DNA from: Pseudomonadota bacterium
GTDB lineage: Bacteria > Pseudomonadota > Gammaproteobacteria > Burkholderiales > Burkholderiaceae_C
Direction: 5' to 3'
Length of the DNA: 32,412 nucleotides
Assembly: GCA_018241265.1 (NCBI GenBank)
Contig: JAFEEF010000044.1
Location: 1 to 32,412 of the forward strand
This document shows, piece after piece, positions 8,869 to 16,172 of the stretch. A program made the translations under genes and the position numbers. The number at the start of each line of letters is the position of its first letter. The stretch's first letter is position 1. Under the pieces are notes generated by a model. It did not search any database. It was not told the DNA's origin and saw only the letters and a list, made by a program, of their open reading frames with translations.

Positions 8869-9263
8869 GCGGCCATCGTAGCGCCGGCCGGCGCGCGCGG
8901 GCGTGCCGGACGCACCAGCAGCCAGACCAGCCAGACCGCCAGCAGCAACGGCGAGAACACCAGCGCCACCACGCCGAGCACCGCGAGCAGCACGAGCCCG
9001 AGCGCGAACGCGGCGACCAGCAGCGGCAGCACGATCGCGATCGGCACCACCAGCACGGCCACCAGCAGCGCGACGAGCACGCCGACGATCGCGATCAGCC
9101 AGTCGGCGCCGTGCAGCGCGCCGAGCGTGATCGACTCGTCGTCGATCGTCAGCACGCCGTGGTCGAGCGGCAGCAGCCAGTGGGCGCATGCGACGACGAG
9201 ACCGATGCTCAGCAGCAGCGCGACCAGCAGCAACAGGCCGCACACCTTGAACGCCGTCTTCAT
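8865..9263 (-). CDS. Small membrane protein encoded between kinase and regulator
   Basis: A 132-residue, almost wholly hydrophobic protein that I do not recognise. One membrane segment (about residues 7-29) is followed by a short exposed strand-like stretch, HGVLTIDDESITLG (35-48), and then two or three further hydrophobic segments (about 54-82 and 83-118), ending in a basic Pro/Arg tail. Both ends use ATGA overlaps (with the kinase at 9260-9263 and the regulator at 8865-8868), so its synthesis is tied to both. A membrane protein in this position could be an accessory sensor or a modulator of the kinase; this is inference. The low-complexity hydrophobic sequence prevents a family call, but the tight coupling makes it very likely a real gene. 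Confidence 0.8.
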   Translation of the reverse strand: MKTAFKVCGLLLLVALLLSIGLVVACAHWLLPLDHGVLTIDDESITLGALHGADWLIAIVGVLVALLVAVLVVPIAIVLPLLVAAFALGLVLLAVLGVVALVFSPLLLAVWLVWLLVRPARPRAPAGATMAA

Positions 9264-10720
9264 GCCGTTTCTCCTTCGCGCGTCTGCGCCGTGTACGGAA
9301 CCGTGAGCGTCACCACCGTGCCGCTCGGCGTGTTCTCCGAGACCGTCATCGAGCCCTTGGTGCCGTAGAGCAGTTGCAGCCGCTCGCGGATGTTGTTGAG
9401 GCCGGTGCCGGTGCCGGCGGTCGGCGCCTTGCCGAAGCCCATGCCGGTGTCGGCCACCGTCACCGCGAGCTTGCCGTGCACGATCTCGGCCTTCACCGTC
9501 AGCTTGCCGCCTTCGGCCTTGGGCTCGAGGCCGTGCTTGATCGCGTTCTCGACCAGCGACTGGATCATCATGGTCGGGAACTCGGCCGACAGCAGGCCGT
9601 CGGGCACCTGGATGTCGGTCTGCAGGCGGTCTTCCATGCGTACCTTGAGGATTTCGAGGTAGGGCCGGATCACCGCCATCTCGCGCCCGAGGTTGTGCGA
9701 CTTCGGCTGCGACTCGCGCAGGGTCGGCATCGACGCGCGCAGCAGTGCGATCAGGTTCTTCTGCATCTGGCTGGCGCGCGCCGGATCGGTCTCGATCAGG
9801 TGGTCGATGCTCGCCAGCGTGTTGAACAGGAAGTGCGGCTCGACCTGCGCCTGCATCGCCGCCATGCGCGCCTCCACCACCTGGCGCTTCAGCTGTTCGG
9901 ACTCGGCGGTCTCGGCCGCGGCGGCTGCCTTCACCTCGGCCTCCTTGCGGCCCTTGTAGGTGATCTTCAGGATCGCCGACGCCGCGATCCAGAGGAACGC
10001 GAGGTCGCTGAGGAAGTCGCCCGCATGCACGGTGCGGGTACGGACGCGCGCTGCACGTTGCGCGTCGACCGCCTCGCGCGCCGCCTCGCGCGCCGCCTCG
10101 GCCGCTTCCTCGCGGGCCGCGCGGGCGTCCTCGCGGGCGCTCTTCGCCTCCTCGATCGCTTCCTGCACCGATTCCTTCGCCTGGCGCACCGCATCGTGCA
10201 GCGTCTCGCTGTCGATCACGCCCTTGGGCAGCTTGATCACGACGCCGTTGTCGGAGATGTCCAGCGCCGCCGATGCCGCCGATGCCGCGGCCGACGCCGC
10301 GGAGGCTGCCGCGGCGGCGGCGCTCGCGGCGCGCGTGTGCGGCGTGACGCGTACGCCGTTCTTGTCGATCGAAATGGACACGTCGTCGTTGTCGTCGGAG
10401 TCGCCCGACGGCGGCCTGGGCTTCTCGATGTGGACGACCGGCGCCTTCGGAATCTTCGGCACGACGACGGCGGGGATGTCGTCGTCGATCAGTTCGGTCA
10501 CCGACCAACTGAACGGCGGCAGCTTCTCGAGGATCGTCGAGACGATCATCAGCAGCACCGACAGCGCGATGAAGCGCCTCCAGCTGATGCCGATCAGCCA
10601 GTTCGCGTACTCGTGGAACAGACGCACCGCGCCGAGCGAAAAGCGCTGCCAGTTGGTCGGCGCGCCGGGCGGGCGGGGCGGAGCCGGCGGGATCGGCGGT
10701 GTGGGTGGGGGGCTGGACAT
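9260..10720 (-). CDS. LytS/YehU-type sensor histidine kinase with Ala/Ser-rich and coiled-coil sensor region
   Basis: A 486-residue membrane histidine kinase. The kinase core is clear: the phosphoacceptor motif VEPHFLFNTLASIDHL (His296), the N box SLVENAIKHGL (388-398) and the G boxes ADTGMGFGK and TGTGLNNIRERL (423-447). The N-terminus is a Pro-rich cytoplasmic tail (1-22), then membrane helix 1 (about 49-64). The region up to the second hydrophobic segment (about 236-253) is odd: an acidic patch GDSDDNDD, a strand motif SISIDKNGVRV (115-125), 22 residues of only Ala and Ser (131-152), a similar strand motif DISDNGVVIKL (154-164), and a long charged Ala/Glu/Arg helix likely to be a coiled coil (about 176-226). 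The signal is unknown. The stop overlaps the next gene as ATGA. Confidence 0.92.
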   Translation of the reverse strand: MSSPPPTPPIPPAPPRPPGAPTNWQRFSLGAVRLFHEYANWLIGISWRRFIALSVLLMIVSTILEKLPPFSWSVTELIDDDIPAVVVPKIPKAPVVHIEKPRPPSGDSDDNDDVSISIDKNGVRVTPHTRAASAAAAAASAASAAASAASAALDISDNGVVIKLPKGVIDSETLHDAVRQAKESVQEAIEEAKSAREDARAAREEAAEAAREAAREAVDAQRAARVRTRTVHAGDFLSDLAFLWIAASAILKITYKGRKEAEVKAAAAAETAESEQLKRQVVEARMAAMQAQVEPHFLFNTLASIDHLIETDPARASQMQKNLIALLRASMPTLRESQPKSHNLGREMAVIRPYLEILKVRMEDRLQTDIQVPDGLLSAEFPTMMIQSLVENAIKHGLEPKAEGGKLTVKAEIVHGKLAVTVADTGMGFGKAPTAGTGTGLNNIRERLQLLYGTKGSMTVSENTPSGTVVTLTVPYTAQTREGETA

Positions 10721-10986
10721 GACCGGGAACGCAAAGCGGGAGGCTGACCTTGGCTACTGTAGGGGCGCGGCCGCGTCGCCCCTACAGGGGTGCGACGGAC
10801 TGCATCGTCGAGCCGACAGGGTGCCTGAGGCCCCGACAGCCGCGCCGGCCGGCGCCGTTCGCGCCGCGCCGGCGCCGGTTCGCGCCGCGCCGTCCCCGAT
10901 CGTCGCATCCCTGCGGCGCCGACGCCGGCAACTGCCTAGTCTGCACGCCGAGGGCTGCATCGCGCCGCCCGCGACAGGAGGTTGCA
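10721..10986. promoter_or_regulatory. Shared divergent promoter region with an 11-bp inverted repeat
   Basis: These 266 bases separate the kinase operon (minus) from the transport operon (plus) and hold no credible gene. An 11-bp perfect inverted repeat, CTGTAGGGGCG at 10757-10767 and CGCCCCTACAG at 10777-10787 with a 9-base spacer, lies 37 bases upstream of the kinase start. It could be an operator or a hairpin in the kinase leader. From 10840 to 10940 the DNA is extremely GC-rich, with a 15-base direct repeat (GTTCGCGCCGCGCCG at 10857 and 10878). An ideal ribosome site AGGAGG at 10977-10982 serves the plus-strand operon. I cannot place promoters firmly. Confidence 0.6.
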
Positions 10987-11631
10987 ATGAAGAGTTCATG
11001 GTGGACGCGCGGCGTGATGCTGGTGGCGCTGGCGTGCGCATTCATCCAGGCGCAGGCCGTGACGGATGCGGCGTTCGAACCGGCGTTCCAGCTGTTCACA
11101 CGCGCCCTGGCGGGTGACGACGCCGCGATCGATCCCGCGGCCGATGCGTTCGGCAAGCTCCACGCCGCCGAGCCGACGAACCCGGTGCTGATGGCCTACG
11201 ACGGCGCCGCGACGACGATGAAGGCGAAGAACGCACTGATGCCGTGGAAGAAGATGGGCTACGCCGAGGACGGCCTCGCGCTGATCGACAAGGCGCTCGC
11301 GATGCTGGCGCCGGCGCACGATGCACCGCTGGCCCGCGGCACGCCGGGATCGCTCGAAGTCCGCTTCGTCGCCGCCAACACCTTCCTCGCCGTGCCCGAC
11401 TTCATGAACCGCGGCGCGCGCGGCGCGACGCTGCTGAGCGACGTGATCGCGAGCCCGCTGTTCGGCCGCGCGCCGCTCGGCTTTCGCGGCCAGGTCTGGC
11501 TGCGTGCCGCGACGCTGGCGACGCAGCAGAAGCATCCCGACGTCGCGCGCCGCTACCTCGAGCAGGTCGTCGCGAGCGGCGCGCCGCAGGCCGACCGGGC
11601 GCGGGCGCTGCTGAAGGGGCTTTCGGCATGA
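10987..11631 (+). CDS. Secreted helical (TPR-like) protein, first gene of the transport operon
   Basis: A 214-residue protein of unrecognised family. It begins with a convincing signal peptide (basic WWTRG, hydrophobic core, cleavage after AQA at about residue 24), so it should be periplasmic or membrane-associated. The mature part is Ala-rich and helical, with segments such as AFQLFTRALAGDDAAIDPAADAF, GLALIDKALAMLAP and DVARRYLEQVVASGAPQADR that resemble helical tetratricopeptide-like units, although no strict repeat is demonstrable by eye. A perfect AGGAGG five bases... to the ATG fixes the start even though the frame is open further upstream. The stop overlaps the ATPase start as ATGA (11628-11631). 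A scaffold or cargo-capture role for the following transporter is inferred from position. Confidence 0.82.
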   Translation: MKSSWWTRGVMLVALACAFIQAQAVTDAAFEPAFQLFTRALAGDDAAIDPAADAFGKLHAAEPTNPVLMAYDGAATTMKAKNALMPWKKMGYAEDGLALIDKALAMLAPAHDAPLARGTPGSLEVRFVAANTFLAVPDFMNRGARGATLLSDVIASPLFGRAPLGFRGQVWLRAATLATQQKHPDVARRYLEQVVASGAPQADRARALLKGLSA

Positions 11632-12347
11632 GCGCCATCCTCGCGGAGACCCCGATCCGATCGGACGCCGGCCGGGCCGCGCTCGTCGCCGAGTTGCGCG
11701 GCGTGCACAAGACCTACCGCCTCGGCCAGCACGTGATCCCGGCGCTGCGCGGCGTCGACCTCGCGGTGCGCTCCGGCGAGCTGCTCGCGCTCACCGGCCC
11801 GTCGGGCAGCGGCAAGAGCACGATCCTCAACCTCGCCGGGCTGATCGACCGGCCCGACCGCGGCGACGTGCTGCTCGGCGGCCGCCCGGTCGGCGGGCTC
11901 GACGAAAGCGCCCGCACCTTGCTGCGCCGCGACGCGCTCGGCTTCGTGTTCCAGAACTTCAACCTCGTGCCGGTGATGACGGTGGCCGAGAACGTCGACT
12001 ACCCGCTCTTCATCGCCGGCGTGCCGGCGGCCGAGCGGCGCGAACGTGTCGCCGCGCAGCTTCTGGCGGTCGGCCTGCACGAACATGCGGCGCACCGGCC
12101 CGATGCGCTGTCGGGCGGCCAGCGCCAGCGCGTCGCGATCGCGCGCGCGCTCGTCAAGCGGCCGCGCCTCGTGATCGCCGACGAGCCGACCGCGAGCCTC
12201 GATTCGGCGACCGCCGACCAGGTGCTCGACCTGATGCGCGAGCGCTGCCATGCCGAGGGCGCCGCGTTCCTGATCGCGACCCACGACGCGCGCCTCACGC
12301 AGCGCTGCGATCGCGTCGTCGCCCTGCTCGACGGGAGGCTGGAATGA
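11628..12347 (+). CDS. ABC transporter ATPase, LolD/MacB type
   Basis: A 239-residue nucleotide-binding subunit of the type VII (LolCDE, MacB, FtsE) ABC group. Motifs are complete: Walker A GPSGSGKST (57-65), Q-loop Gln109 in FVFQNFNLVPVMT, signature LSGGQ (161-165), Walker B LVIADE (181-186), D-loop SLDS and the switch His219 in IATHD. The phrase FQNFNLVPVMTVAENVDYPL is typical of LolD and MacB ATPases. It powers the FtsX-type permease encoded immediately downstream, with which it overlaps by ATGA (12344-12347). Such transporters act as mechanical devices that extract or push substrates at the periplasmic face instead of moving them through a channel. The long in-frame extension upstream is a shadow over the previous gene. 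Confidence 0.95.
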   Translation: MSAILAETPIRSDAGRAALVAELRGVHKTYRLGQHVIPALRGVDLAVRSGELLALTGPSGSGKSTILNLAGLIDRPDRGDVLLGGRPVGGLDESARTLLRRDALGFVFQNFNLVPVMTVAENVDYPLFIAGVPAAERRERVAAQLLAVGLHEHAAHRPDALSGGQRQRVAIARALVKRPRLVIADEPTASLDSATADQVLDLMRERCHAEGAAFLIATHDARLTQRCDRVVALLDGRLE

Positions 12348-13564
12348 TGATGCCGCGCTGGCTCAAGTTCGCGCTGCAGAACACGCTGCGCAACCGGCGC
12401 CGCTCGCTCGTCACCGTGACGATCGCGGCGCTCGGCACCGCGGCGATCCTGCTGGCCGGCGGCTTCGCGCTTTCGACCTACCACGCGCTCGCGCAGTCGG
12501 CGGCGCGCAGCACCGGGCACCTGATCGTCGGCCTGCCGGCGCAGTTCACGCAGGACGAGGACACGCCGCTGCAGCACGGCCTCGACGATGCCGCGACGCT
12601 GAGCGCGACCTTGATGGCCGACCCGGCGGTGCGTCACGTGCTGCCGCGCATCGCGTTCAGCGGCCTCGTCAGCAACGGCGACAAGTCGACCGTGATGCTC
12701 GCGACCGGCGTCGATCCGGATGCCGAGTTCGCGGTCAAGGGACCGTTCCTCAACGTCGTCGCCGGCGAGGTGCTGGTGTCGGGCGCGAAGGATGCCGACG
12801 TGATGCTCGGCGACGGCCTCGCGAAGAGCCTGAAGGCGCAGCCGGGCAGCGGCCTGACCCTGCTCGCGAGCACGACCGACGGCGCGCTCAATGCGATCGA
12901 CGTGCGCGTCAAGGGCATCTTCTCGACCGGCGTGCCCGACATCGACAAGCGCCTCGTCTACACCGACATCGCGACCGCGCAAAGACTGCTGAACACGAAA
13001 CGCGTGTCGACGCTCGGCGTGTTCCTCGACCGCATGGAGTCGACGCCGTCGGCGCAGGCGCGCGTGCAGGCGCTGTTCCCGAAGTTCACGGTCCAGACCT
13101 GGCTCGACCAGGCGTTCTTCTACGCGTCGGTGAAGGGCCTCTACAACCGCATCTTCGGCGCGCTCGGGCTCATCATCGCGACGATCGTGCTGTTCGTCGT
13201 CGCCAATGCGATGGCGATGGCGATCATCGAGCGCACCCGCGAGATCGGCACCTTGCGCACGCTCGGCACCTTGCCGCGCCAACTGCAGGGCGCGCTCGCG
13301 CTCGAAGGCATGGTGCTCGGCCTGGCCGGTGCGCTGGCCGGCGCCGCCGCCGCGCTCGGCATCGCGTTGCTGCTCTACGTCGTCCCGGTGCAGATGCCGC
13401 CGCCGCCCGGCAGCACGCGAGGCTATCCGCTCAACGTCGACATCGATCCCGCGCTCTATGCGATCACGGTCGTCGCGATCGTCGCGCTGACCACCCTGGC
13501 ATCGGCCTGGATCGCGCGCAAGACCGTGCGCATGCCGCTCGTCGATGCGCTGGCCCACACCTGA
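12344..13564 (+). CDS. FtsX-domain ABC permease, LolC/E-like
   Basis: A 406-residue permease with the four-helix layout of LolC, LolE and MacB: one N-terminal helix (about residues 20-45), a large periplasmic domain (about 46-260), and three C-terminal helices in the FtsX domain, with LGLIIATIVLFVVANAMAMAI followed by the conserved cytoplasmic IIERTREIGTLRTLGTLPRQL, then two more helices ending before the basic C-terminus. The N-terminal LKFALQNTLRNRRRSLVTV is the usual coupling region. Only one permease gene is present, so it would act as a homodimer with two ATPases, unlike the LolC/LolE heterodimer. It could also be called a MacB-like permease, but the ATPase is separate and no membrane-fusion protein gene is present. 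The LolA-like gene follows after 13 bases. Confidence 0.93.
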   Translation: MMMPRWLKFALQNTLRNRRRSLVTVTIAALGTAAILLAGGFALSTYHALAQSAARSTGHLIVGLPAQFTQDEDTPLQHGLDDAATLSATLMADPAVRHVLPRIAFSGLVSNGDKSTVMLATGVDPDAEFAVKGPFLNVVAGEVLVSGAKDADVMLGDGLAKSLKAQPGSGLTLLASTTDGALNAIDVRVKGIFSTGVPDIDKRLVYTDIATAQRLLNTKRVSTLGVFLDRMESTPSAQARVQALFPKFTVQTWLDQAFFYASVKGLYNRIFGALGLIIATIVLFVVANAMAMAIIERTREIGTLRTLGTLPRQLQGALALEGMVLGLAGALAGAAAALGIALLLYVVPVQMPPPPGSTRGYPLNVDIDPALYAITVVAIVALTTLASAWIARKTVRMPLVDALAHT

Positions 13565-13577
13565 AGGACATCTCGCC

Positions 13578-14321
13578 ATGAACACGATGCGCTACGCCGC
13601 GCTGCTGCTCGGCCTCGTCGCCGCGGCCGCGCACGCCGACGACGTCGGCCCCTTGCTGAAGACCGCCGACAAGTACCGCATGAGCAGCGACGACATGCAG
13701 GTCGAGACGCTCATCACCGTCTTCAACACCGACGGCTCGCCCGACAAGGAGCGCCGCTACACCGTCTATGCGCAGCAGAAGCACCGGTCGCTGGTGCTGA
13801 TGCAGAGCCCGGCCGAGAAGGGCCAGAAGGTGCTGATGCTCGGCGACGACTTCTGGCTGCTGATGCCGGGCAGCCAGCGGCCGCTGCGCATCACGCCGAT
13901 GCAGAAGCTGCTCGGCGACGCATCGACCGGCGACATCGCGACCTTGAGCTGGGCCGACGACTACACCGGCACGGTCGCCGGCAAGGAGAGCTGCGGCGAG
14001 CCGGCGCAGCCCTGTCTGCACCTGAGCCTGGTGGCCAACCGCAAGGGCGTGACCTACCAGCGCATCGAACTGTGGGTCGGCGAAGCGCGCGGCGAGCCGG
14101 TGAAGGCCGATCTCTACGTGCAGTCCGACAAGCTCGCGAAGCAGGCGCGCTTCGTGATGGACCAGGCCGGCGCGCCGACCGCGGTGACGCAGATGCTGTT
14201 GCGCGACCAGTTGACGAACAAGAAGGAAACGCAGGTGCGCTACGTCAGCCGGCAGGAGCACACGGTGCCGGAAGCGTGGCTGAACCCGATGTTCCTCGCG
14301 CACAACCCGCAACTGGATTGA
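13578..14321 (+). CDS. LolA-like outer-membrane lipoprotein-sorting domain protein
   Basis: A 247-residue periplasmic protein. The signal peptide is clear (cleavage after AHA at residue 20). The mature part reads like the LolA-fold outer membrane lipoprotein-sorting group: MQVETLITVFNTDGS, ERRYTVYAQQKHRSLVLMQSP, KGQKVLMLGDDFWLLMPGSQRPLRI, later YQRIELWVGEARGEPVKADLY. Such proteins fold as a half-barrel that carries lipoproteins or lipids across the periplasm. Two cysteines, 139 and 146, could form a disulfide. The frame opens 11 codons earlier, but AAGGA at 13564-13568 and the signal peptide favour the ATG at 13578. Placement directly after an FtsX-type permease suggests it accepts what that transporter extracts from the inner membrane. 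Confidence 0.88.
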   Translation: MNTMRYAALLLGLVAAAAHADDVGPLLKTADKYRMSSDDMQVETLITVFNTDGSPDKERRYTVYAQQKHRSLVLMQSPAEKGQKVLMLGDDFWLLMPGSQRPLRITPMQKLLGDASTGDIATLSWADDYTGTVAGKESCGEPAQPCLHLSLVANRKGVTYQRIELWVGEARGEPVKADLYVQSDKLAKQARFVMDQAGAPTAVTQMLLRDQLTNKKETQVRYVSRQEHTVPEAWLNPMFLAHNPQLD

Positions 14322-14328
14322 CGGCGCC

Positions 14329-15570
14329 ATGCGGACCGCGATCGTGGCCGCGTGGCTGGCGGCCGGGGCCGCTGCATGCCATGCCGCCGGCTTCGAGTTC
14401 AGCGGCCAGGTGCGGCCCGAATGGCTGCAGCAGACCGCGAACGGCAACGGACCGCTGGCCGGCGCGTCGGCGCTGTCGCCCGGCCTCGTCGCGTTGCCGG
14501 GCAGCGGGCCGGTCGTCGAGAGCGAACTGCATGCGCAAGGCCACGGTTTCACCGGCATCGCGACCTGGACGACGCAGCGCCTGCGCGGCACCGGCCAGCC
14601 CGAAGCGACGCAGGGCAGTGCGTGGGTCGACGAGCTGTACTGGTCGGGCGGCAGCAAGGACGGCTGGCAGTTCAGCGTCGGCAAGAAGATCGTGTCGTGG
14701 GACGTCGGCTACGGCTTCCGTCCGAACGACTTCGTCGAGCAGGAAGTGCGACGCACCTTGCTGACGGTGACGCCCGAGGGCCGGCCGCTGGTCGCGGCCG
14801 AGCACTTCAGCGCGACGACCGCTTGGTCGCTCGTGCTCGTCAACCCGACCGGGCCGCACGGCGGGCGCGGTGCGAACGAGCCGGCGCTGGCGCTGCGTGC
14901 CTATCGCCGCGACGGCGCGGTCGACTGGTACGGCTACGCGCGCCTAGGCTCGCACACCGGCGCGAGCGCCGGCGCTGCGGCGGCCTGGGTCGCGAGCGAA
15001 TCGATCGAGCTGCACGGTTCGGTGCGCATGCTGAACCAGGCCGACAGCATCTCGACCGGCGGCGCGTCGGGTCTGGTGCGCAGCGATCCGTGGCACGACG
15101 CGACGATCCGCGGCCCGGTGCAGTGGCTCGTCGGCGGTACCTGGACCAATGCCGATCAACTGAGCCTGCTGGTCGAAGGCTGGTGGGACGGCACGGCGCT
15201 GTCCGATGCGGCCTGGGATGCCTGGAACATGCGCCATCGCGGGCTGGCGGCGCTGGCCGGCACGGCACCAGCCGGCGCGGTAGCCGGCAACCTCGCATGG
15301 CAAGCCGATGCCTTCGGTGCCGCCCAGAACCTGCGCCGCGCCAATGCCTATGCGCGCCTCTCGTGGCAGCACGACAAATGGGAACCGGCGATCGACCTGC
15401 TGGTCGAGCCGGCCGATGCCGGTCATGCGATCACCGCGTCGCTCGGCTGGCAGGGCGACCGCATCCGCGTCGATGCGGGCGCCCGGTTCTACGGCGGGCC
15501 CGGCAGCGCGGTGCTGGCGCAGATCCCGACCCGGCGCATCGTCTACGCCGCGCTGACCTACTCGTTCTGA
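14329..15570 (+). CDS. Predicted outer-membrane beta-barrel protein, last gene of the transport operon
   Basis: A 413-residue exported protein. The signal peptide ends near CHA at residue 19. The mature chain has many alternating strands rich in Trp, Tyr and Gly, such as FEFSGQVRPEWLQQ, WQFSVGKKIVSWDVGYGF, DWYGYARLGSHTG and IRGPVQWLVGGTWTN, and ends RRIVYAALTYSF. A terminal Phe after an alternating strand is the usual BAM recognition signal of outer-membrane barrels. No exact family is recognised; by position it recalls the DUF1302 barrels found with LolA-fold proteins and RND pumps, but sequence evidence for that is lacking. It starts seven bases after the LolA-like gene. Role as the outer-membrane end of the transport route is inferred. 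Confidence 0.8.
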   Translation: MRTAIVAAWLAAGAAACHAAGFEFSGQVRPEWLQQTANGNGPLAGASALSPGLVALPGSGPVVESELHAQGHGFTGIATWTTQRLRGTGQPEATQGSAWVDELYWSGGSKDGWQFSVGKKIVSWDVGYGFRPNDFVEQEVRRTLLTVTPEGRPLVAAEHFSATTAWSLVLVNPTGPHGGRGANEPALALRAYRRDGAVDWYGYARLGSHTGASAGAAAAWVASESIELHGSVRMLNQADSISTGGASGLVRSDPWHDATIRGPVQWLVGGTWTNADQLSLLVEGWWDGTALSDAAWDAWNMRHRGLAALAGTAPAGAVAGNLAWQADAFGAAQNLRRANAYARLSWQHDKWEPAIDLLVEPADAGHAITASLGWQGDRIRVDAGARFYGGPGSAVLAQIPTRRIVYAALTYSF

Positions 15571-15862
15571 TCTCGGCGAGCCGCTTGCATCAACGCCCCC
15601 AGCTTCGACCGGTAGGCGACGACCTCGGCACGTTCGAGCACCGGGCCGCGGCCGGCCACGTAGCGCCGGCAGTCGAGCGCGAGCACGTCACCGGCATGTC
15701 GAGCAGCTTCGAGGTCTTGCGCACCTGCGACATCAGCGCCTTGTAGTTGCCGGGTGCCTTCGCATCGACCAGCAGCAGTCCGTTGGCGCTGAAGCGCAGC
15801 AGCGAGTTGGCACCGCCACCGCGGATCAGGTAGAGGCCGGTCGTCACCAGCTCGGTGCTCAT
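15558..15862 (-). pseudogene. Metallo-beta-lactamase-fold hydrolase, internally deleted remnant
   Basis: Reading leftwards from ATG at 15860-15862, about 58 codons encode a typical N-terminus of an MBL-fold hydrolase: TGLYLIRGGGANSLLRF, then NGLLLVDAKAPGNYKALM and KLLDMPV. At that point the family would continue into the metal-binding HxHxDH region. Instead the frame becomes nonsense near 15690, while another frame continues at once with YVAGRGPVLERAEVVAYRSK and ends at TAG 15558-15560, which resembles the family's C-terminal GHGP-type segment. So the middle (about two thirds of the protein, including all metal ligands) is gone and the ends are out of frame. The remnant cannot be an active hydrolase. 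Its end overlaps the 3' end of the barrel gene by 13 bases. Confidence 0.72.
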
Positions 15863-16172
15863 GACCAGGTGTCAGCGCACATCGAGCGCCGACATCGCGG
15901 CGGCGCTTGCGCATCGGCATCTGAACGAGGGCCTGTATCGCGCTGGCATGGCTGCATGTTCGATCTCCCTGAGCGGCCTTCGAGTCGTGATCGTTTCCCG
16001 CGTCTATTCGCAGCCCGTCGATGCCGGTCCACGTGTCGTCCGGGCGTTGCATCCTGCAAATGGGTTTGCTGCGCGGCGTGCGTGCGATCGGGAATGCATC
16101 CCGTCTGCGGAGAACGAAGGTCGGTCCATTCCGCGCCGCTTGCAACTGGGGACAACCGCGGGAGCGGCGCCG
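15863..16172. other. Gene-poor gap between the hydrolase remnant and the YceI gene
   Basis: These 310 bases contain no reading frame that I can support. Several frames are open on both strands, but none has a recognisable protein or the strong third-position GC bias of the neighbours, and the base composition is visibly less GC-rich. The stretch may be the decayed upstream flank of the broken MBL-fold gene. I see no tRNA, convincing terminator or repeat in it. Confidence 0.5.

Noticed and set aside
10073-10160. Apparent tandem repeats of GCCTCGCGCGCC type
   Set aside because: They encode the Ala/Glu/Arg coiled coil of the kinase (REAAREA units), so protein composition explains them rather than a DNA repeat element.
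10857-10892. 15-base direct repeat in the divergent promoter as a possible LytTR site
   Set aside because: It is made only of GC-rich dinucleotide-like runs apart from GTTC, and is not distinguishable from composition noise in this stretch.
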